DNA of 64,000 nt, taken from contig CABJBF010000002.1 of assembly GCA_902363805.1 (NCBI GenBank), positions 124,001-188,000 on the forward strand. The letters run 5' to 3'. Under the pieces are notes generated by a model. The model was not told the DNA's origin and did no database searches. It was given only the letters and a program-made list of their open reading frames with translations. This document shows, piece after piece, positions 16,098 to 26,700 of this stretch. Numbering within the stretch: the first letter of the stretch is position 1; every line of letters begins with the position of its first letter. The DNA is from Eubacteriaceae bacterium. GTDB taxonomy: Bacteria; Bacillota; Clostridia; Lachnospirales; Lachnospiraceae. The position numbers and the translations under genes were made by a program.

Positions 16098-18695
16098 ATG
16101 ACAAAATATTCAGTATATGGAATGAGTTGTGCCGCCTGCAGTAGCAGAGTAGAAAAGGCTGTTTCTAAAGTAGAGGGAGTAAATTCCGTAGCGGTGAATT
16201 TACTTACAAATTCAATGATAGTTGAGGGAGAGGTTGAGCCTGAGATAATAATGAAGGCAGTAGAAGACGCAGGTTATAAGGCAAAACCTCAGAATGGCGA
16301 AAAAGCAAAATCAGAAGAGCAGACAGATGAATTAGACAATTCAGGTGAAACTAAGAAAATACGAAACAGATTTATTTGGTCAATTATTTTTCTTGTTCCA
16401 CTTATGTATATTTCAATGGGAGTTACAATGTGGGGATTTCCTGCACCGGAAGCATTTGAAAAGAATCATATTGCCATGGGACTTACAGAGATGTTGTTTA
16501 CAATCATAATTATGATTATAAATAAAAAGTTTTTTGTCAGTGGCTTGAAAGGACTGATAAATAAAGCACCTAATATGGATACTCTTGTAGCACTTGGTTC
16601 GGGAGCTTCATTTGGATACAGTTTGTATGTGCTGTATGCAATGACATTTGCACAAGTTGATGGAAATATGGAACTTGTACATCATTATATGCATGAATTT
16701 TATTTTGAATCAGCAGCAATGATTCTTACACTAATTACATTAGGAAAAATGCTTGAATCATTTTCAAAAGGAAAAACAACAGATGCACTAAAAGGACTTA
16801 TGAAGCTTGCTCCAAAAACAGCTACTATAATTGATGCAAATGGAACAGAAAAAGTTGTGGATATTTCAAGAGTATCAATTGGTGATGTATTTGTTGTAAG
16901 ACCGGGCGAAAGCATTCCTACAGATGGTGTAATAATAGATGGAAGCAGTGCTGTCGATGAATCAGCACTTACAGGAGAGAGCGTTCCAAAAGATGTAACA
17001 GTGGACGATGAGATATTTGGATCTACAATAAACAAATCAGGATTTATAAAATGCAGGGCAACAAGAGTAGGAGAAGATACTACTTTATCACAAATAATCC
17101 ATATGGTAAGTGATGCTGCGGCAACAAAAGCACCAATAGCAAAGGCAGCAGATAGAGTATCCGGAGTATTTGTTCCGGTTGTTATGGCAGTTGCCGTTGT
17201 AACGATATTTGTATGGCTTGTTGTGGGAGAGGACGTAGGTTTTGCACTTGCCAGAGGAATATCAGTATTGGTAATAAGTTGTCCTTGCGCGTTAGGACTT
17301 GCAACACCTGTAGCAATTATGGTTGGTAATGGAAAAGCAGCAAGAAATAATATTTTATTTAAAAACGCAGTTGCACTTGAAAATACAGGAAAAACACAGA
17401 TAGTTGCTTTGGATAAGACAGGAACAATTACAAGTGGAAAACCGGTTGTAACAGACATTGTTGGAAATGATAAGCATGAACTTTTAAGGATTGCTTATGC
17501 TTTAGAAAGTAAAAGCGAACATCCTTTAGCATCGGCGATAGTTGAATATGGAAAAGCGAACAACATTAAAATGCATGATATTAATGAGTTCTCAATTGAT
17601 GCGGGATACGGTCTCAAAGGTAAAATTGAAGGAAATGCTGTAGCAGGTGGTAATTTAGCATATATAAGCAAATTTGCAAATGTAAGTGATGAATTAATAA
17701 AGAATGCAGAAGAATTAGCAAAAGAAGGAAAAACGCCATTGTATTTTTGCAAAGCCAAAGATGTGCTTGGCATTATTGCAGTAGCGGATGTTATAAAAGA
17801 AGAAAGTATTGTAGCCGTTAAGAATCTTAAGAATATGGGAATTAAGGTTGTCATGATTACAGGTGATAATGAGCAGACAGCACAGGCAATAGGAAAGAAA
17901 GCAGGAGTGGATGAAATCTATGCAGGAGTTTTACCACAGGGAAAAGAAGAAATAATCCGCAAACTTTCAGAAACTGGAAAGACAGCTATGGTTGGCGATG
18001 GTATAAATGATGCACCGGCATTAACAAGAGCAGACATTGGTATAGCAATCGGAGCAGGAACAGACGTTGCAATTGATGCGGCAAGTGTTGTCTTAATGAA
18101 AAGTGATTTAAGAGATGTACCTGGAGCAATAAGATTAAGTAAAGGTGTATTGAGAAATATTCACGAAAATCTATTCTGGGCATTTTTCTATAATGTAATA
18201 GGAATACCTCTTGCGGCAGGCGTATGGTTTCCGTTATTTGGATTAAAATTGAATCCAATGTTTGGAGCAGCTGCAATGAGTCTGTCAAGTGTATGTGTAG
18301 TTACAAATGCATTACGATTGAATTTATTTAAAGTTCATAAAAAAGATGAAATGAACGTAAAGAATAAAGAGAGTTTTGAAAAAATAAGTGATAATAATGT
18401 AATGATAAATTCAAATAAAAAATGTCAGTCAGGTTGTAATATTAAAGATAATAATATAAATTCAAATGTAAAGGAGACAAGTAAAATGGAAAAAATAATG
18501 ACAATTGAAGGAATGATGTGTGGACATTGTGAAAAGGCAGTTAAAACAGCCTTAGAAGCAATAGATGGAGTAGAAAGTGCTGTTGCAGATCATGAAAAAA
18601 ATGAAGCTGTTGTTAAATTAACTAAGGATGTGGATAACAATGTTTTAAAGGAAACAGTTGAAAAACTTGAGTATAAAGTTACAGAAATTAAATAA
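16098..18695 (+). CDS. copA: Copper-exporting P1B-type ATPase with C-terminal CopZ-like domain
   Basis: The protein has 865 residues. Residues 1-68 are a heavy-metal domain with GMSCAAC. The pump core follows, with eight membrane helices, TGES near residue 291, the transmembrane CPC motif in SCPCALGLATP near 394, the phosphorylated Asp in DKTGT near 438, SEHPLAS near 473, and GDGINDAPAL near 633. The CPC, and the metal domains of the CxxC type, point to Cu(I). After the last helix a polar, Asn-rich linker of about 50 residues, with KKCQSGC, leads to a second metal domain (797-865) with GMMCGHC. Most CopA proteins end after the last helix. An internal ribosome binding site precedes this domain (separate entry). 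The ribosome binding site for the full protein is GAGGTG just before 16098. Confidence 0.94.
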   Translation: MTKYSVYGMSCAACSSRVEKAVSKVEGVNSVAVNLLTNSMIVEGEVEPEIIMKAVEDAGYKAKPQNGEKAKSEEQTDELDNSGETKKIRNRFIWSIIFLVPLMYISMGVTMWGFPAPEAFEKNHIAMGLTEMLFTIIIMIINKKFFVSGLKGLINKAPNMDTLVALGSGASFGYSLYVLYAMTFAQVDGNMELVHHYMHEFYFESAAMILTLITLGKMLESFSKGKTTDALKGLMKLAPKTATIIDANGTEKVVDISRVSIGDVFVVRPGESIPTDGVIIDGSSAVDESALTGESVPKDVTVDDEIFGSTINKSGFIKCRATRVGEDTTLSQIIHMVSDAAATKAPIAKAADRVSGVFVPVVMAVAVVTIFVWLVVGEDVGFALARGISVLVISCPCALGLATPVAIMVGNGKAARNNILFKNAVALENTGKTQIVALDKTGTITSGKPVVTDIVGNDKHELLRIAYALESKSEHPLASAIVEYGKANNIKMHDINEFSIDAGYGLKGKIEGNAVAGGNLAYISKFANVSDELIKNAEELAKEGKTPLYFCKAKDVLGIIAVADVIKEESIVAVKNLKNMGIKVVMITGDNEQTAQAIGKKAGVDEIYAGVLPQGKEEIIRKLSETGKTAMVGDGINDAPALTRADIGIAIGAGTDVAIDAASVVLMKSDLRDVPGAIRLSKGVLRNIHENLFWAFFYNVIGIPLAAGVWFPLFGLKLNPMFGAAAMSLSSVCVVTNALRLNLFKVHKKDEMNVKNKESFEKISDNNVMINSNKKCQSGCNIKDNNINSNVKETSKMEKIMTIEGMMCGHCEKAVKTALEAIDGVESAVADHEKNEAVVKLTKDVDNNVLKETVEKLEYKVTEIK
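18471..18695 (+). other. Possible internal CopZ-type copper chaperone start within copA
   Basis: AAGGAG at 18471-18476 is followed 9 bases later by an in-frame ATG at 18486. From there a 69-residue product would be exactly one heavy-metal domain: TIEGMMCGHCEKAVKTALEA at the front, ending KVTEIK. This is the size and shape of free CopZ. The sequence therefore permits both a fused domain and a separate chaperone from one frame. A ribosome binding site at exactly this domain boundary is unlikely by chance but not impossible in A/G-rich coding DNA. Confidence 0.5.
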
Positions 18696-18815
18696 TTGTT
18701 TGAATGTAACAAAATGATAATATGAAAACAGTAAACTTTGTACAAAACATTTAAAAAACGTTTTAATTTTATAAAGAATTTAATATACTCTTAAATAGTA
18801 AAATTGAACGGGTAA

Positions 18816-19004
18816 AAATTAAATAAGAAATTTACATCAAAAAAGACAAATAGTTATTCTTCGGATAAAACAAACTTTAAGGTTAAAGGCTTAAAACCTA
18901 ATAAAAAGTATTACGTAAGAGCAAGAGCATATAGCATATATAAAGGTACAACTGTATATTGTAAATGGTCTAAGCGTAAGGTTATTATTAGAAAAAATAA
19001 ATAA
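18816..19004 (+). pseudogene. 3' remnant of a secreted protein's fibronectin III-like domain
   Basis: An open frame without a start codon reads KKFTSKKTNSYSSDKTN, then FKVKGLKPNKKYYVRARAY, ending WSKRKVIIRKNK. This is the last strand set of a basic Fn3-like domain, the same type as the C-terminus of the GH81 protein ending at 36849. The upstream part is gone, and 18813 holds a stop in frame. The 473-base gap between copA and the ZIP gene otherwise holds only a terminator. Confidence 0.6.
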
Positions 19005-19017
19005 ATATAAGTTAGTT

Positions 19018-19062
19018 AAAAATGAGACTGTAGCACTAACTAAGTGATACAGTCTCATTTTT
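19018..19062 (+). terminator. Terminator after the Fn3 remnant
   Basis: AAAAATGAGACTGTA (19018-19032) pairs perfectly with TACAGTCTCATTTTT (19048-19062). It probably belonged to the lost surface-protein gene. Confidence 0.85.
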
Positions 19063-19167
19063 ATGATAGAATACTTAATAGATTATAAAGTATAATTGTG
19101 CATAACATAAAATTAATATTAACAGTTATTATTTAATGCAATATATTAATATGAGAAAGGAAATAAT

Positions 19168-19944
19168 ATGAACGTATTTATAGGTTTAATCATACCATTT
19201 ATAGGAACAACATTAGGAGCAATGTGCGTGTTTTTAGTTAAAAACAAATTAAATGACAAAGTACAAAAAAGTTTACTTGGATTTGCATCAGGAGTTATGG
19301 TGGCAGCGTCAGTATGGTCACTATTAATACCATCATTAGATATGGCATCAGGAATGGGAAGATTGTCATTTATACCGGCGTGTGTAGGATTTATGCTTGG
19401 AATCCTATTTTTACTTGGAATGGATATGCTAGTTCCTCATTTGCATGCCGGAAGTGATAAACCCGAAGGGCCAAAGAAATCATTAAAGAAAACAACGATG
19501 TTAATTTTGGCAGTGACAATTCATAATATACCAGAAGGAATGGCAGTAGGAGTTGTGTTTGCCGGAATGATGGCAAATAACACGGGGATAACATTAGCTG
19601 GAGCCATGGCGCTTTCAATTGGAATAGCAATTCAAAATTTCCCTGAAGGAGCAATAATCTCCTTGCCGTTAGTGTCAGCAGAAAATACAAAAAAGAAATC
19701 CTTTGTTTACGGTATGTTATCAGGAATAGTTGAACCGATTGCGGCAGCAATAACAATAATGCTTACAGGAATAATTTTACCGTTGCTTCCATATTTATTG
19801 TCATTTGCGGCAGGGGCTATGATATATGTTGTTGTAGAAGAATTATTGCCTGAATCCGTGGAAGGTGAACATTCTAATATTACAACAATTGGATTTGCAT
19901 TAGGATTTATGATAATGATGATATTAGATGTGGCACTAGGATAA
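19168..19944 (+). CDS. ZIP family metal (zinc) transporter
   Basis: The protein has 258 residues and about eight hydrophobic helices. The two metal-site helices of the ZIP family are plain: HNIPEGMAVG near residue 118 and NFPEGA near 157. Between helices 3 and 4 is a short His-containing loop (PHLHAGSDKPEGPKK). The family moves Zn2+ or other divalent metals into the cytoplasm. The sequence is closer to the GufA/ZupT branch than to large eukaryotic ZIPs. AAAGGAAA lies before ATG 19168. It is monocistronic, with a bidirectional terminator behind it. Confidence 0.9.
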   Translation: MNVFIGLIIPFIGTTLGAMCVFLVKNKLNDKVQKSLLGFASGVMVAASVWSLLIPSLDMASGMGRLSFIPACVGFMLGILFLLGMDMLVPHLHAGSDKPEGPKKSLKKTTMLILAVTIHNIPEGMAVGVVFAGMMANNTGITLAGAMALSIGIAIQNFPEGAIISLPLVSAENTKKKSFVYGMLSGIVEPIAAAITIMLTGIILPLLPYLLSFAAGAMIYVVVEELLPESVEGEHSNITTIGFALGFMIMMILDVALG

Positions 19945-19963
19945 TTTGAAAATAAATAATATA

Positions 19964-20005
19964 AAAAATACGGCTTAAACATAAAAATGAGTAAGCCGTA
20001 TTTTT
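19964..20005. terminator. Bidirectional terminator between ZIP and bioY
   Basis: AAAAATACGGCTTA (19964-19977) pairs perfectly with TAAGCCGTATTTTT (19992-20005). It serves the two convergent genes. Confidence 0.85.
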
Positions 20006-20049
20006 CGTGACAAACATAAAGCCTGTCTGTTTATGGACTGATATACGAA

Positions 20050-20619
20050 TTATAACTTAATTACTTTTGTTACACGGTCAGATATAATGAATGCAACTGC
20101 GAGTTTAACTAAATCAGGAATAACGAAAGGTGTTACGCACCATCCAAGAACAGTTGCAAGACCAATTGTACCTGTTGACTTCATGTATACAACCATGAAC
20201 CATGCTGTACCAAAGGCATAGCATACAACAAGTCCTAATAAAAGAGCTATAAGTCTAACAATGAATTTATTTCCTAATAAAGATGTGAATAACCAATAAA
20301 TTAAAGCTGTACATAAGAAGCCTATAAGGTATCCGCCTGTTGTTCCTAAAAGTACGGCAACACCACTTTTAAATCCTGCAAATACAGGAACTCCGATAGC
20401 TCCTAATAATAGGAAAACTAAAATTGAAAGTGTTCCACGTTTTCCACCTATAATTTCTAAAGTTACAAATACAGCAAATGTTTGAAGTGTAAATGGAACT
20501 GTCAATGGAATGGAAATCCAAGAACAAATTGCCATTAATGCTGCAAATAAAGCGATTAAAGTGATATCGATTGCTTTGCCTGATGATTTTGTTGCTGTTA
20601 AATTTTCTGTTGTTGACAT
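20050..20619 (-). CDS. bioY: Biotin transporter substrate-binding component BioY
   Basis: The protein has 189 residues and about six membrane helices. The family blocks are ISIPLTVPFTLQTFAVF, GGKRGTLSILVFLLLGAIGVPVFAGFKSG, and GTTGGYLIGF. BioY is the S-component of ECF transporters and binds biotin in the membrane. The energising ECF-A/T genes are not in this window, as expected for group II systems with a shared module. AAGGAG sits before ATG (complement of 20617-20619). A BirA-type operator overlaps the promoter, so biotin should repress it. Confidence 0.93.
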   Translation of the reverse strand: MSTTENLTATKSSGKAIDITLIALFAALMAICSWISIPLTVPFTLQTFAVFVTLEIIGGKRGTLSILVFLLLGAIGVPVFAGFKSGVAVLLGTTGGYLIGFLCTALIYWLFTSLLGNKFIVRLIALLLGLVVCYAFGTAWFMVVYMKSTGTIGLATVLGWCVTPFVIPDLVKLAVAFIISDRVTKVIKL

Positions 20620-20743
20620 TGTTTTCTCCTTTTTTCATAAAAATAATCACGTATAGATATTCTGAAATTTGCCAGATATCCGAATATGTATTTATTGTTG
20701 ATTTCAATTGTTGTATTGAATCAATTTTTATCATACATATGAC

Positions 20744-20796
20744 AATATAAATGGTAAAAGATGAATTGTCAACCTATATCGCAAAATAGTTGACAA
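20744..20796 (-). promoter_or_regulatory. bioY promoter with BirA operator
   Basis: TTGTCAAC (20766-20773) and GTTGACAA (20789-20796) form an inverted repeat with a 15-base spacer, matching the BirA site (TTGTNAAC, N14-16, GTTNACAA). On the minus strand TTGACA (complement of 20767-20772) and TATATT (complement of 20744-20749), 17 apart, make a promoter whose -35 box lies inside the left arm. Biotinyl-AMP-bound BirA would therefore block transcription. Confidence 0.85.
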
Positions 20797-20809
20797 CTAA
20801 AATCCCAAT

Positions 20810-20827
20810 ATTAGTGATAACACTAAT
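20810..20827. promoter_or_regulatory. Inverted repeat between bioY and feoB, possible operator
   Basis: ATTAGTG and CACTAAT flank a 4-base ATAA. The size and AT-rich arms resemble DtxR/MntR-family sites, and the next gene is an iron transporter, but the match is not diagnostic. It is 220 bases from feoB and just upstream of the BirA site. A TATAAT at 20920-20925 is the nearest good -10 for feoB. Confidence 0.3.
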
Positions 20828-21047
20828 TAATGCACATACTAATTACTAATAATTTAAAATTGATATGATTTAAAGCAGAGTTAAAATTAAAAAATATAGT
20901 ACATAGTAAAAAACGATGCTATAATGTACAGGATAATACATAATGGCAAATGCAATTTGGGATAAGTTGGGATAAGTAATATATCAATATGAATTAATTA
21001 TTAGAGTATATAGTTAAAGTATCCTTAATTGCAAAAGAGAGGTACAT

Positions 21048-23435
21048 ATGAAACTTTCAGAATTAAAGCAAAGCCAATCGGGAATTATTTCTGTGGTTGG
21101 TGGAGAAGGAAATTTAAGAGGTCATTTTCTGGATATGGGAATAATTCCGGGAACAAAAATTACTTATGTTAAAGCTGCTCCAATGGGAGATCCCATTGAG
21201 TACCGTATATGGGGATATGAATTGACTCTTAGATTAGAGGATGCACAAAAAATAGAAATAAATATGTGCAATGAAAATGATAATAAATTATCGGATAATA
21301 AGGTAAAAACGAAGAATAAGAAGATAACGGAATCGGGTAAGGACAAATTGTTACATCATCCAGGTCTTGGAGAAATGGGAATATACCATGTTAAGCAACG
21401 TGGCGAAGAATTAAAAGATGATGAATTAATAACATTTGGTCTTGCAGGTAATCAGAACTGTGGAAAGACAACATTATTTAATCAGCTGACAGGCTCAAAT
21501 CAGCATGTTGGTAATTTCCCAGGAGTTACAGTAGATAGAAAAGATGGACAGATTAGAAAACATGAGAATACTTTGGTTACTGATTTACCTGGAATATACT
21601 CAATGTCGCCTTATACAAGTGAGGAGATTGTAACAAGAGACTTTTTCTTAAATGACAGACCAAGAGGAATTATCAATATTGTAGATGCAACGAATTTTGA
21701 ACGAAATATGTATTTGACAATGCAGTTAATTGAACTTAATATTCCGATGGTTTTAGCGTTAAATATGATGGATGAGGTTCATAAAAACGGCGGAACTATT
21801 AAGATAAATGAATTAGAAGAAGCATTGGGAATACCGGTAGTTCCTATATCTGCCGCTAAAAATGAAGGTATAGATGAACTTATCGACCATGCGATACACG
21901 TTGCAAAGTATAGAGAACGTCCGGGAAGAATGGATTTTTGTGATGCGAATGGTGAAGATGGCGGAGCAATGCACAGGTGTCTTCATTCTATAATGCATTT
22001 GATTGAGGATCATGCACATAAAAAAGAGATTCCTACAAGATTTGCAGCAAGTAAATTAGTAGAGGGCGATGACGAAGTGCTTAAAAAACTTGAACTTGAT
22101 CAAAATGAAAAAGAAACGCTTGAACACATCATTTTGCAGATGGAAAATGAAAGCGGATTAGACAGAGTGGCTGCTCTTGCAAAAATGAGATTTACATTTA
22201 TTGACAAAATTTGCAAGGCTACAGTTGTTGAACCAAAGCAAAGCGTTGAACATATACGAAGTCAGAAAATAGATAAAGTGCTTACAGGAAAATACACAGC
22301 GATACCTTCGTTTATTGCAATAATGGCGTTTATATTCTGGATGACATTTGGAGTGGTAGGTGCATGGCTTTCTAATCTTATGGAAATAGCTATTGATTTT
22401 GTTACAAATGCTTGTGATAAAGCACTTATTAGCATACAGGTTAATGAAGTGCTGAGGTCGCTTGTGGTTGATGGAATATTGACAGGTGTTGGAAGTGTAT
22501 TGAATTTCTTACCGATTATAGTTATTTTATTCTTCTTTCTATCATTGCTTGAAGATAGTGGATATATGGCAAGAGTAGCATTTGTAATGGACAAATTATT
22601 AAGAAAAATTGGTCGGTCAGGGAGAAGCTTTGTTCCAATGATAATCGGTTTTGGGTGTTCAGTTCCGGCTATAATGGCTACAAGAACATTGCCATCTGAA
22701 AGAGACAGAAAAATGACAATAATGCTTACTCCTTTTATGAGTTGCTCGGCAAAATTGCCTATTTATGCAATGTTTACCGCAGCATTTTTCCCTAGATATG
22801 GAGCATTGGTTATGACTGCTTTATATTTTACGGGAATTATAGTTGCAATAATTTACGCGCTAATATTAAATCATACGAAATTTAAGGGAGAGCCTGTTCC
22901 TTTTGTTATGGAACTTCCAAATTACAGACTTCCGGGAATAAAAAATGTAGGAAGATTGATATGGGATAAGGCAAAAGACTTTATTACAAGAGCATTTACA
23001 ATTATATTCTTAGCTTCTATTATAATATGGTTCCTTCAGACTTTTGATTTGAAATTAAATGTTGTTGAGGATTCTAAAGACAGCATTTTGGCTTTAGTTG
23101 GAAGTATTATTTCTCCGATATTTAAACCATTAGGTTTTGGAAATTGGAAAATATCAACAGCACTTATTACAGGATTTACAGCAAAAGAAAGCGTTGTAAG
23201 TACATTGACAGTTCTTTTCGGTGGAACAAATATAGCACTTTATACAGCATTTGATACAACTACCGCTATAGTTTTTCTTGTATTTACATTATTATATACA
23301 CCTTGCGTAGCTGCAATTGCATCTGTAAAAAGAGAATTAGGTGGAAACTGGGCAGCAATGATAGTGGTGTTACAGTGTGTAGTTGCATGGATTGTAGCGT
23401 TTATTGTTAAAATGTTATTGACTGTTATTGTTTAG
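21048..23435 (+). CDS. feoB: Ferrous iron transporter FeoB with fused N-terminal FeoA domain
   Basis: The protein has 795 residues. Residues 1-75 are a FeoA (SH3-like) domain, with LRGHFLDMGIIPGTKI and MGDPIEYRIWGYELTLR. A charged linker of about 45 residues joins it to the GTPase domain: G1 GNQNCGKTT near residue 134, then NFPGVTVDRKDG, G3 DLPGIYSMSPY, and G4 NMMD. The helical spacer and Gate-containing membrane domain follow (MIIGFGCSVPAIMATRT and FMSCSAKLPIYAMF). It imports Fe2+ under GTP control. FeoA is usually a separate gene; fusion is known in some clostridia and Bacteroidetes. GAGAGG precedes ATG 21048. Confidence 0.95.
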   Translation: MKLSELKQSQSGIISVVGGEGNLRGHFLDMGIIPGTKITYVKAAPMGDPIEYRIWGYELTLRLEDAQKIEINMCNENDNKLSDNKVKTKNKKITESGKDKLLHHPGLGEMGIYHVKQRGEELKDDELITFGLAGNQNCGKTTLFNQLTGSNQHVGNFPGVTVDRKDGQIRKHENTLVTDLPGIYSMSPYTSEEIVTRDFFLNDRPRGIINIVDATNFERNMYLTMQLIELNIPMVLALNMMDEVHKNGGTIKINELEEALGIPVVPISAAKNEGIDELIDHAIHVAKYRERPGRMDFCDANGEDGGAMHRCLHSIMHLIEDHAHKKEIPTRFAASKLVEGDDEVLKKLELDQNEKETLEHIILQMENESGLDRVAALAKMRFTFIDKICKATVVEPKQSVEHIRSQKIDKVLTGKYTAIPSFIAIMAFIFWMTFGVVGAWLSNLMEIAIDFVTNACDKALISIQVNEVLRSLVVDGILTGVGSVLNFLPIIVILFFFLSLLEDSGYMARVAFVMDKLLRKIGRSGRSFVPMIIGFGCSVPAIMATRTLPSERDRKMTIMLTPFMSCSAKLPIYAMFTAAFFPRYGALVMTALYFTGIIVAIIYALILNHTKFKGEPVPFVMELPNYRLPGIKNVGRLIWDKAKDFITRAFTIIFLASIIIWFLQTFDLKLNVVEDSKDSILALVGSIISPIFKPLGFGNWKISTALITGFTAKESVVSTLTVLFGGTNIALYTAFDTTTAIVFLVFTLLYTPCVAAIASVKRELGGNWAAMIVVLQCVVAWIVAFIVKMLLTVIV

Positions 23436-23570
23436 TAGAACAGAAATTTAGTGATGAATTTCTTAAAGAAAAGAAAAAAATTTTGACCAATTAGGCTTAT
23501 GATAGTTAAGTATTTGTGTCAGAAGTTACATAAAACTTATAGAACTAAAAAAATAATATATATATCAGAT

Positions 23571-23620
23571 AAAACCCCATTATTGCTATTGAAATGTTTC
23601 AAAAGTAATAATGGGGTTTT
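23571..23620 (+). terminator. Terminator of feoB
   Basis: AAAACCCCATTATTGC (23571-23586) pairs with the GTAATAATGGGGTTTT arm ending at 23620. The rest of the 361-base gap is AT-rich and carries only a possible TATAAT at 23747. Confidence 0.85.
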
Positions 23621-23796
23621 ATTAAAAATGTATAAAAACAATATGAAATGTTAATGAAAACAAGAAAAAATATAGTATAAAACATACAATAATGACAAAA
23701 AAAATATAAAAAAGTTTTTTTAGTTTTTTTGATTTTAAATATGAATTATAATATTAATTAGAAGGAAATTAATAAAATTAGGAAGAGGTAAGGGAA

Positions 23797-26700
23797 ATGA
23801 TGAATAGGTTACTTAAGAGGGGAGTATCATTAATACTTTCAGCAGCAATGGTTTTTACATTGTGTCCACAGACACAACTATTTAGTATTAAAGCTGCAGA
23901 AAGCGATGATACTCCTTATGTAATTTCAAAGGGGAGACCAGTTTATGCAAGCTCACAGAATGGTGATGGAAGTGGACCTGAAAAAGCAGTTGATGATGAC
24001 ATAACTACAAGATGGCAGGCAGCACAGAGTGATAAAGATGAATGGTTTTATGTTGATTTAGGAAAGAAAACGGATATTGACCATATTTATATTCAGTGGG
24101 AAGCTGCGTATGCTAAAAGGTATGAAATACAGTTATCAGATGATGAAGAAAACTGGACAACTGTATATGAAAAAGGTACTAAGCCGGGTGCATTTGTAAA
24201 TATGGCAGTGTCATATGAAATTAAGTATGATGATAATAATAAGTGCTTTTATGCAGCAGCTAATTGGACTAGTGTGGATAATGCAGTATACAGAGTAACA
24301 GAGAATGATGAAATTGCCTCAGCTCCTGATAATTACAAATTCACAGGACATGGAGTTGCAGGAGGACAAATAAAACTTGATGAGGGAAAGCATACAATAA
24401 AGGTTACGGCATTATCTAAAGATGATGGAAAAGAACTTGGATCAGGAACATGCGAAATTGATGTGTCTATTGGAAATAAAGGAAACAATGGAGTAGAGGT
24501 TGATTCTTCAGCAAATCTTAAACAGACTATTAATAAAGAAGATATGAGTGCAACATCTGCAAGATATGTAAAGATGCTTTGTACAGAGAGAGCAACTAAC
24601 TATGGAGTTTCAATGTTTGAATTTCAGGTATATGGAACAGATGGTGTTGTAAAAAGACCAGTAAATTACGGAGAAAACATCGCACTTAATAAAGAAACAA
24701 AAACATCAGGCCTAAAAGATGAATGGTGGATGTATGATAAAGAAGGAAATTTATTACAAAAGGAACTTGATAAAGTAGTTGGAAAGAATGCAGTAGATGG
24801 TGATATGAATACATCATTCTCATCTAAAAATGATATTAATCAGTGGTTGAGTGTAGATTTAGGTGACAGTTATGATATAGGTCGTATATCTGTTACATGG
24901 ACGGGTGATGCAGGAAAAGTATATGATTATCAGGTATCAAATGACGATAAAAATTGGACAAGCATATATAGAAATGTTAAAGGAACACCTAATTCTACGG
25001 ATAATAGACAGGTATATGCACAGAATGTAAGATATGTTCGTGTCTTAGCGTATAGTAAAGTTGAAAAGGGAAGTGGAATAGGGATTTCAGAATTAGAAGT
25101 ATATAAATATAAAGAAGGTGATGAAAAACCTGCAATTAATTTACCTGAATTACCAAAGACAAAGACAAAGACAGCAGGTAAAGCAACGTATATTTCTAAT
25201 GATATGTATTTGGAACAGGCAAAAGTTCCGTATTATAAGACAGATAATGTAAAGGCACCTATAGAAAGTAATGACTGGTGGCAGTCAATGCTTATAAAGA
25301 AGTTTGGCAATACAATTTGTACAATGCCTTTTAAAGTTAGATTTTCAACAAAAGGATTAAGTGTTCTTACAGCTACAGACGGATGGCTTCAGGATCATGC
25401 AGCTACAGCTGTAAATTTATCTGTTATTTCAGAAACAACACCTGACTTTTATATTTTGCCGGAAAATTTAGACACAGATACAGCTTGTGATAAAGTAGCC
25501 GGTTATAGTGATTTTTCAGTTACGGCACAGTTAGCAGATGATAATCACGTAGCTATGACAAGTACGTTTGTAAAAGGCTCACCATATATATATAACGAAT
25601 TTGGTGATACTGAAGCATTTACAATATCATCGTCTTCTATAACATCTATATTTGATGGAAATGGAAAAGAAATACTTGCAAGTGGTTCTGTTACAACAGA
25701 CCATATTGGACTTGAAATTACTGATGATGATAATAAAGATAAAACAAAAACATCAAAAAGTTATTATTGTTTATCGGTTCCAGAAGGAACAGTATTTAAA
25801 AAAGTAGGAAATAATATTAAAGTTGAATTTGCAAATAAAAATAGCTACATGTCAGTTGGAACAATGACATCAAAAGACCAGATCGAAAAGTTTTATAAAC
25901 ATGGTTATGCATTTGTAGATAAAACATCAGTTACATATAATTATGATGATGACAATGCAAAAATGACATCAGATTATAAAGTAACAACAAAAGTTAAAAG
26001 AACAGGTTTTAATGACACAACATTTATGTGTATGATGCCACATCAGTGGAAATATTCTTCAAAGAATGGAAGTGAATTTGCTACATATCCGTCAGTAAGA
26101 GGAGATATGAAGGCAATAGAAAGTAATGAATTTACTACAGTATCTGATTTCTCAGGCTTAATAGCTATATTTGCTAAGCCAAATGGAGAAAAAGATGCAG
26201 ATGGAACAGCTACATTTGATACAGACGCGGTAGCGAGATATCTTAAGGATTTGGAAAATTCAACAAAGAATATTACACCTGCTGCAGATGCTTATTGGGA
26301 AGGTAAGAATTTACATCCTCTTGCAATGGGTGTAATAATGGCAGATCAGATTGGAAATATTGAATTAAAAGAAGTTTTCTTACAAAGACTGAAAGCAAGA
26401 TTAGTAGACTGGTTTACATACGATGGAAAAAATGACATAAGTTATTTTGTCTATAATGAAGCATGGGGAACTATTTATTATAAAGAAAGTGAATTTGGTG
26501 CTAATGCAGCTATCTGTGACCATCATTTCACATATGGATATTTTGTATTTAGCGCAACGGTATTGGCTACATACGATAAAGAATTCTACAATGATTATAA
26601 GGATATGATTGAGACTCTTATAAGAGATTATGCAAATCCTACAGCAGACAGTGAATATTGCAGATTCAGAGATTACGATTTGTATGAAGGACATTCATGG

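Noticed and set aside
16700..17458. 252-codon minus-strand frame opposite copA
   Set aside because: It is a shadow of a strongly conserved ATPase gene; no start signal or recognisable domain.
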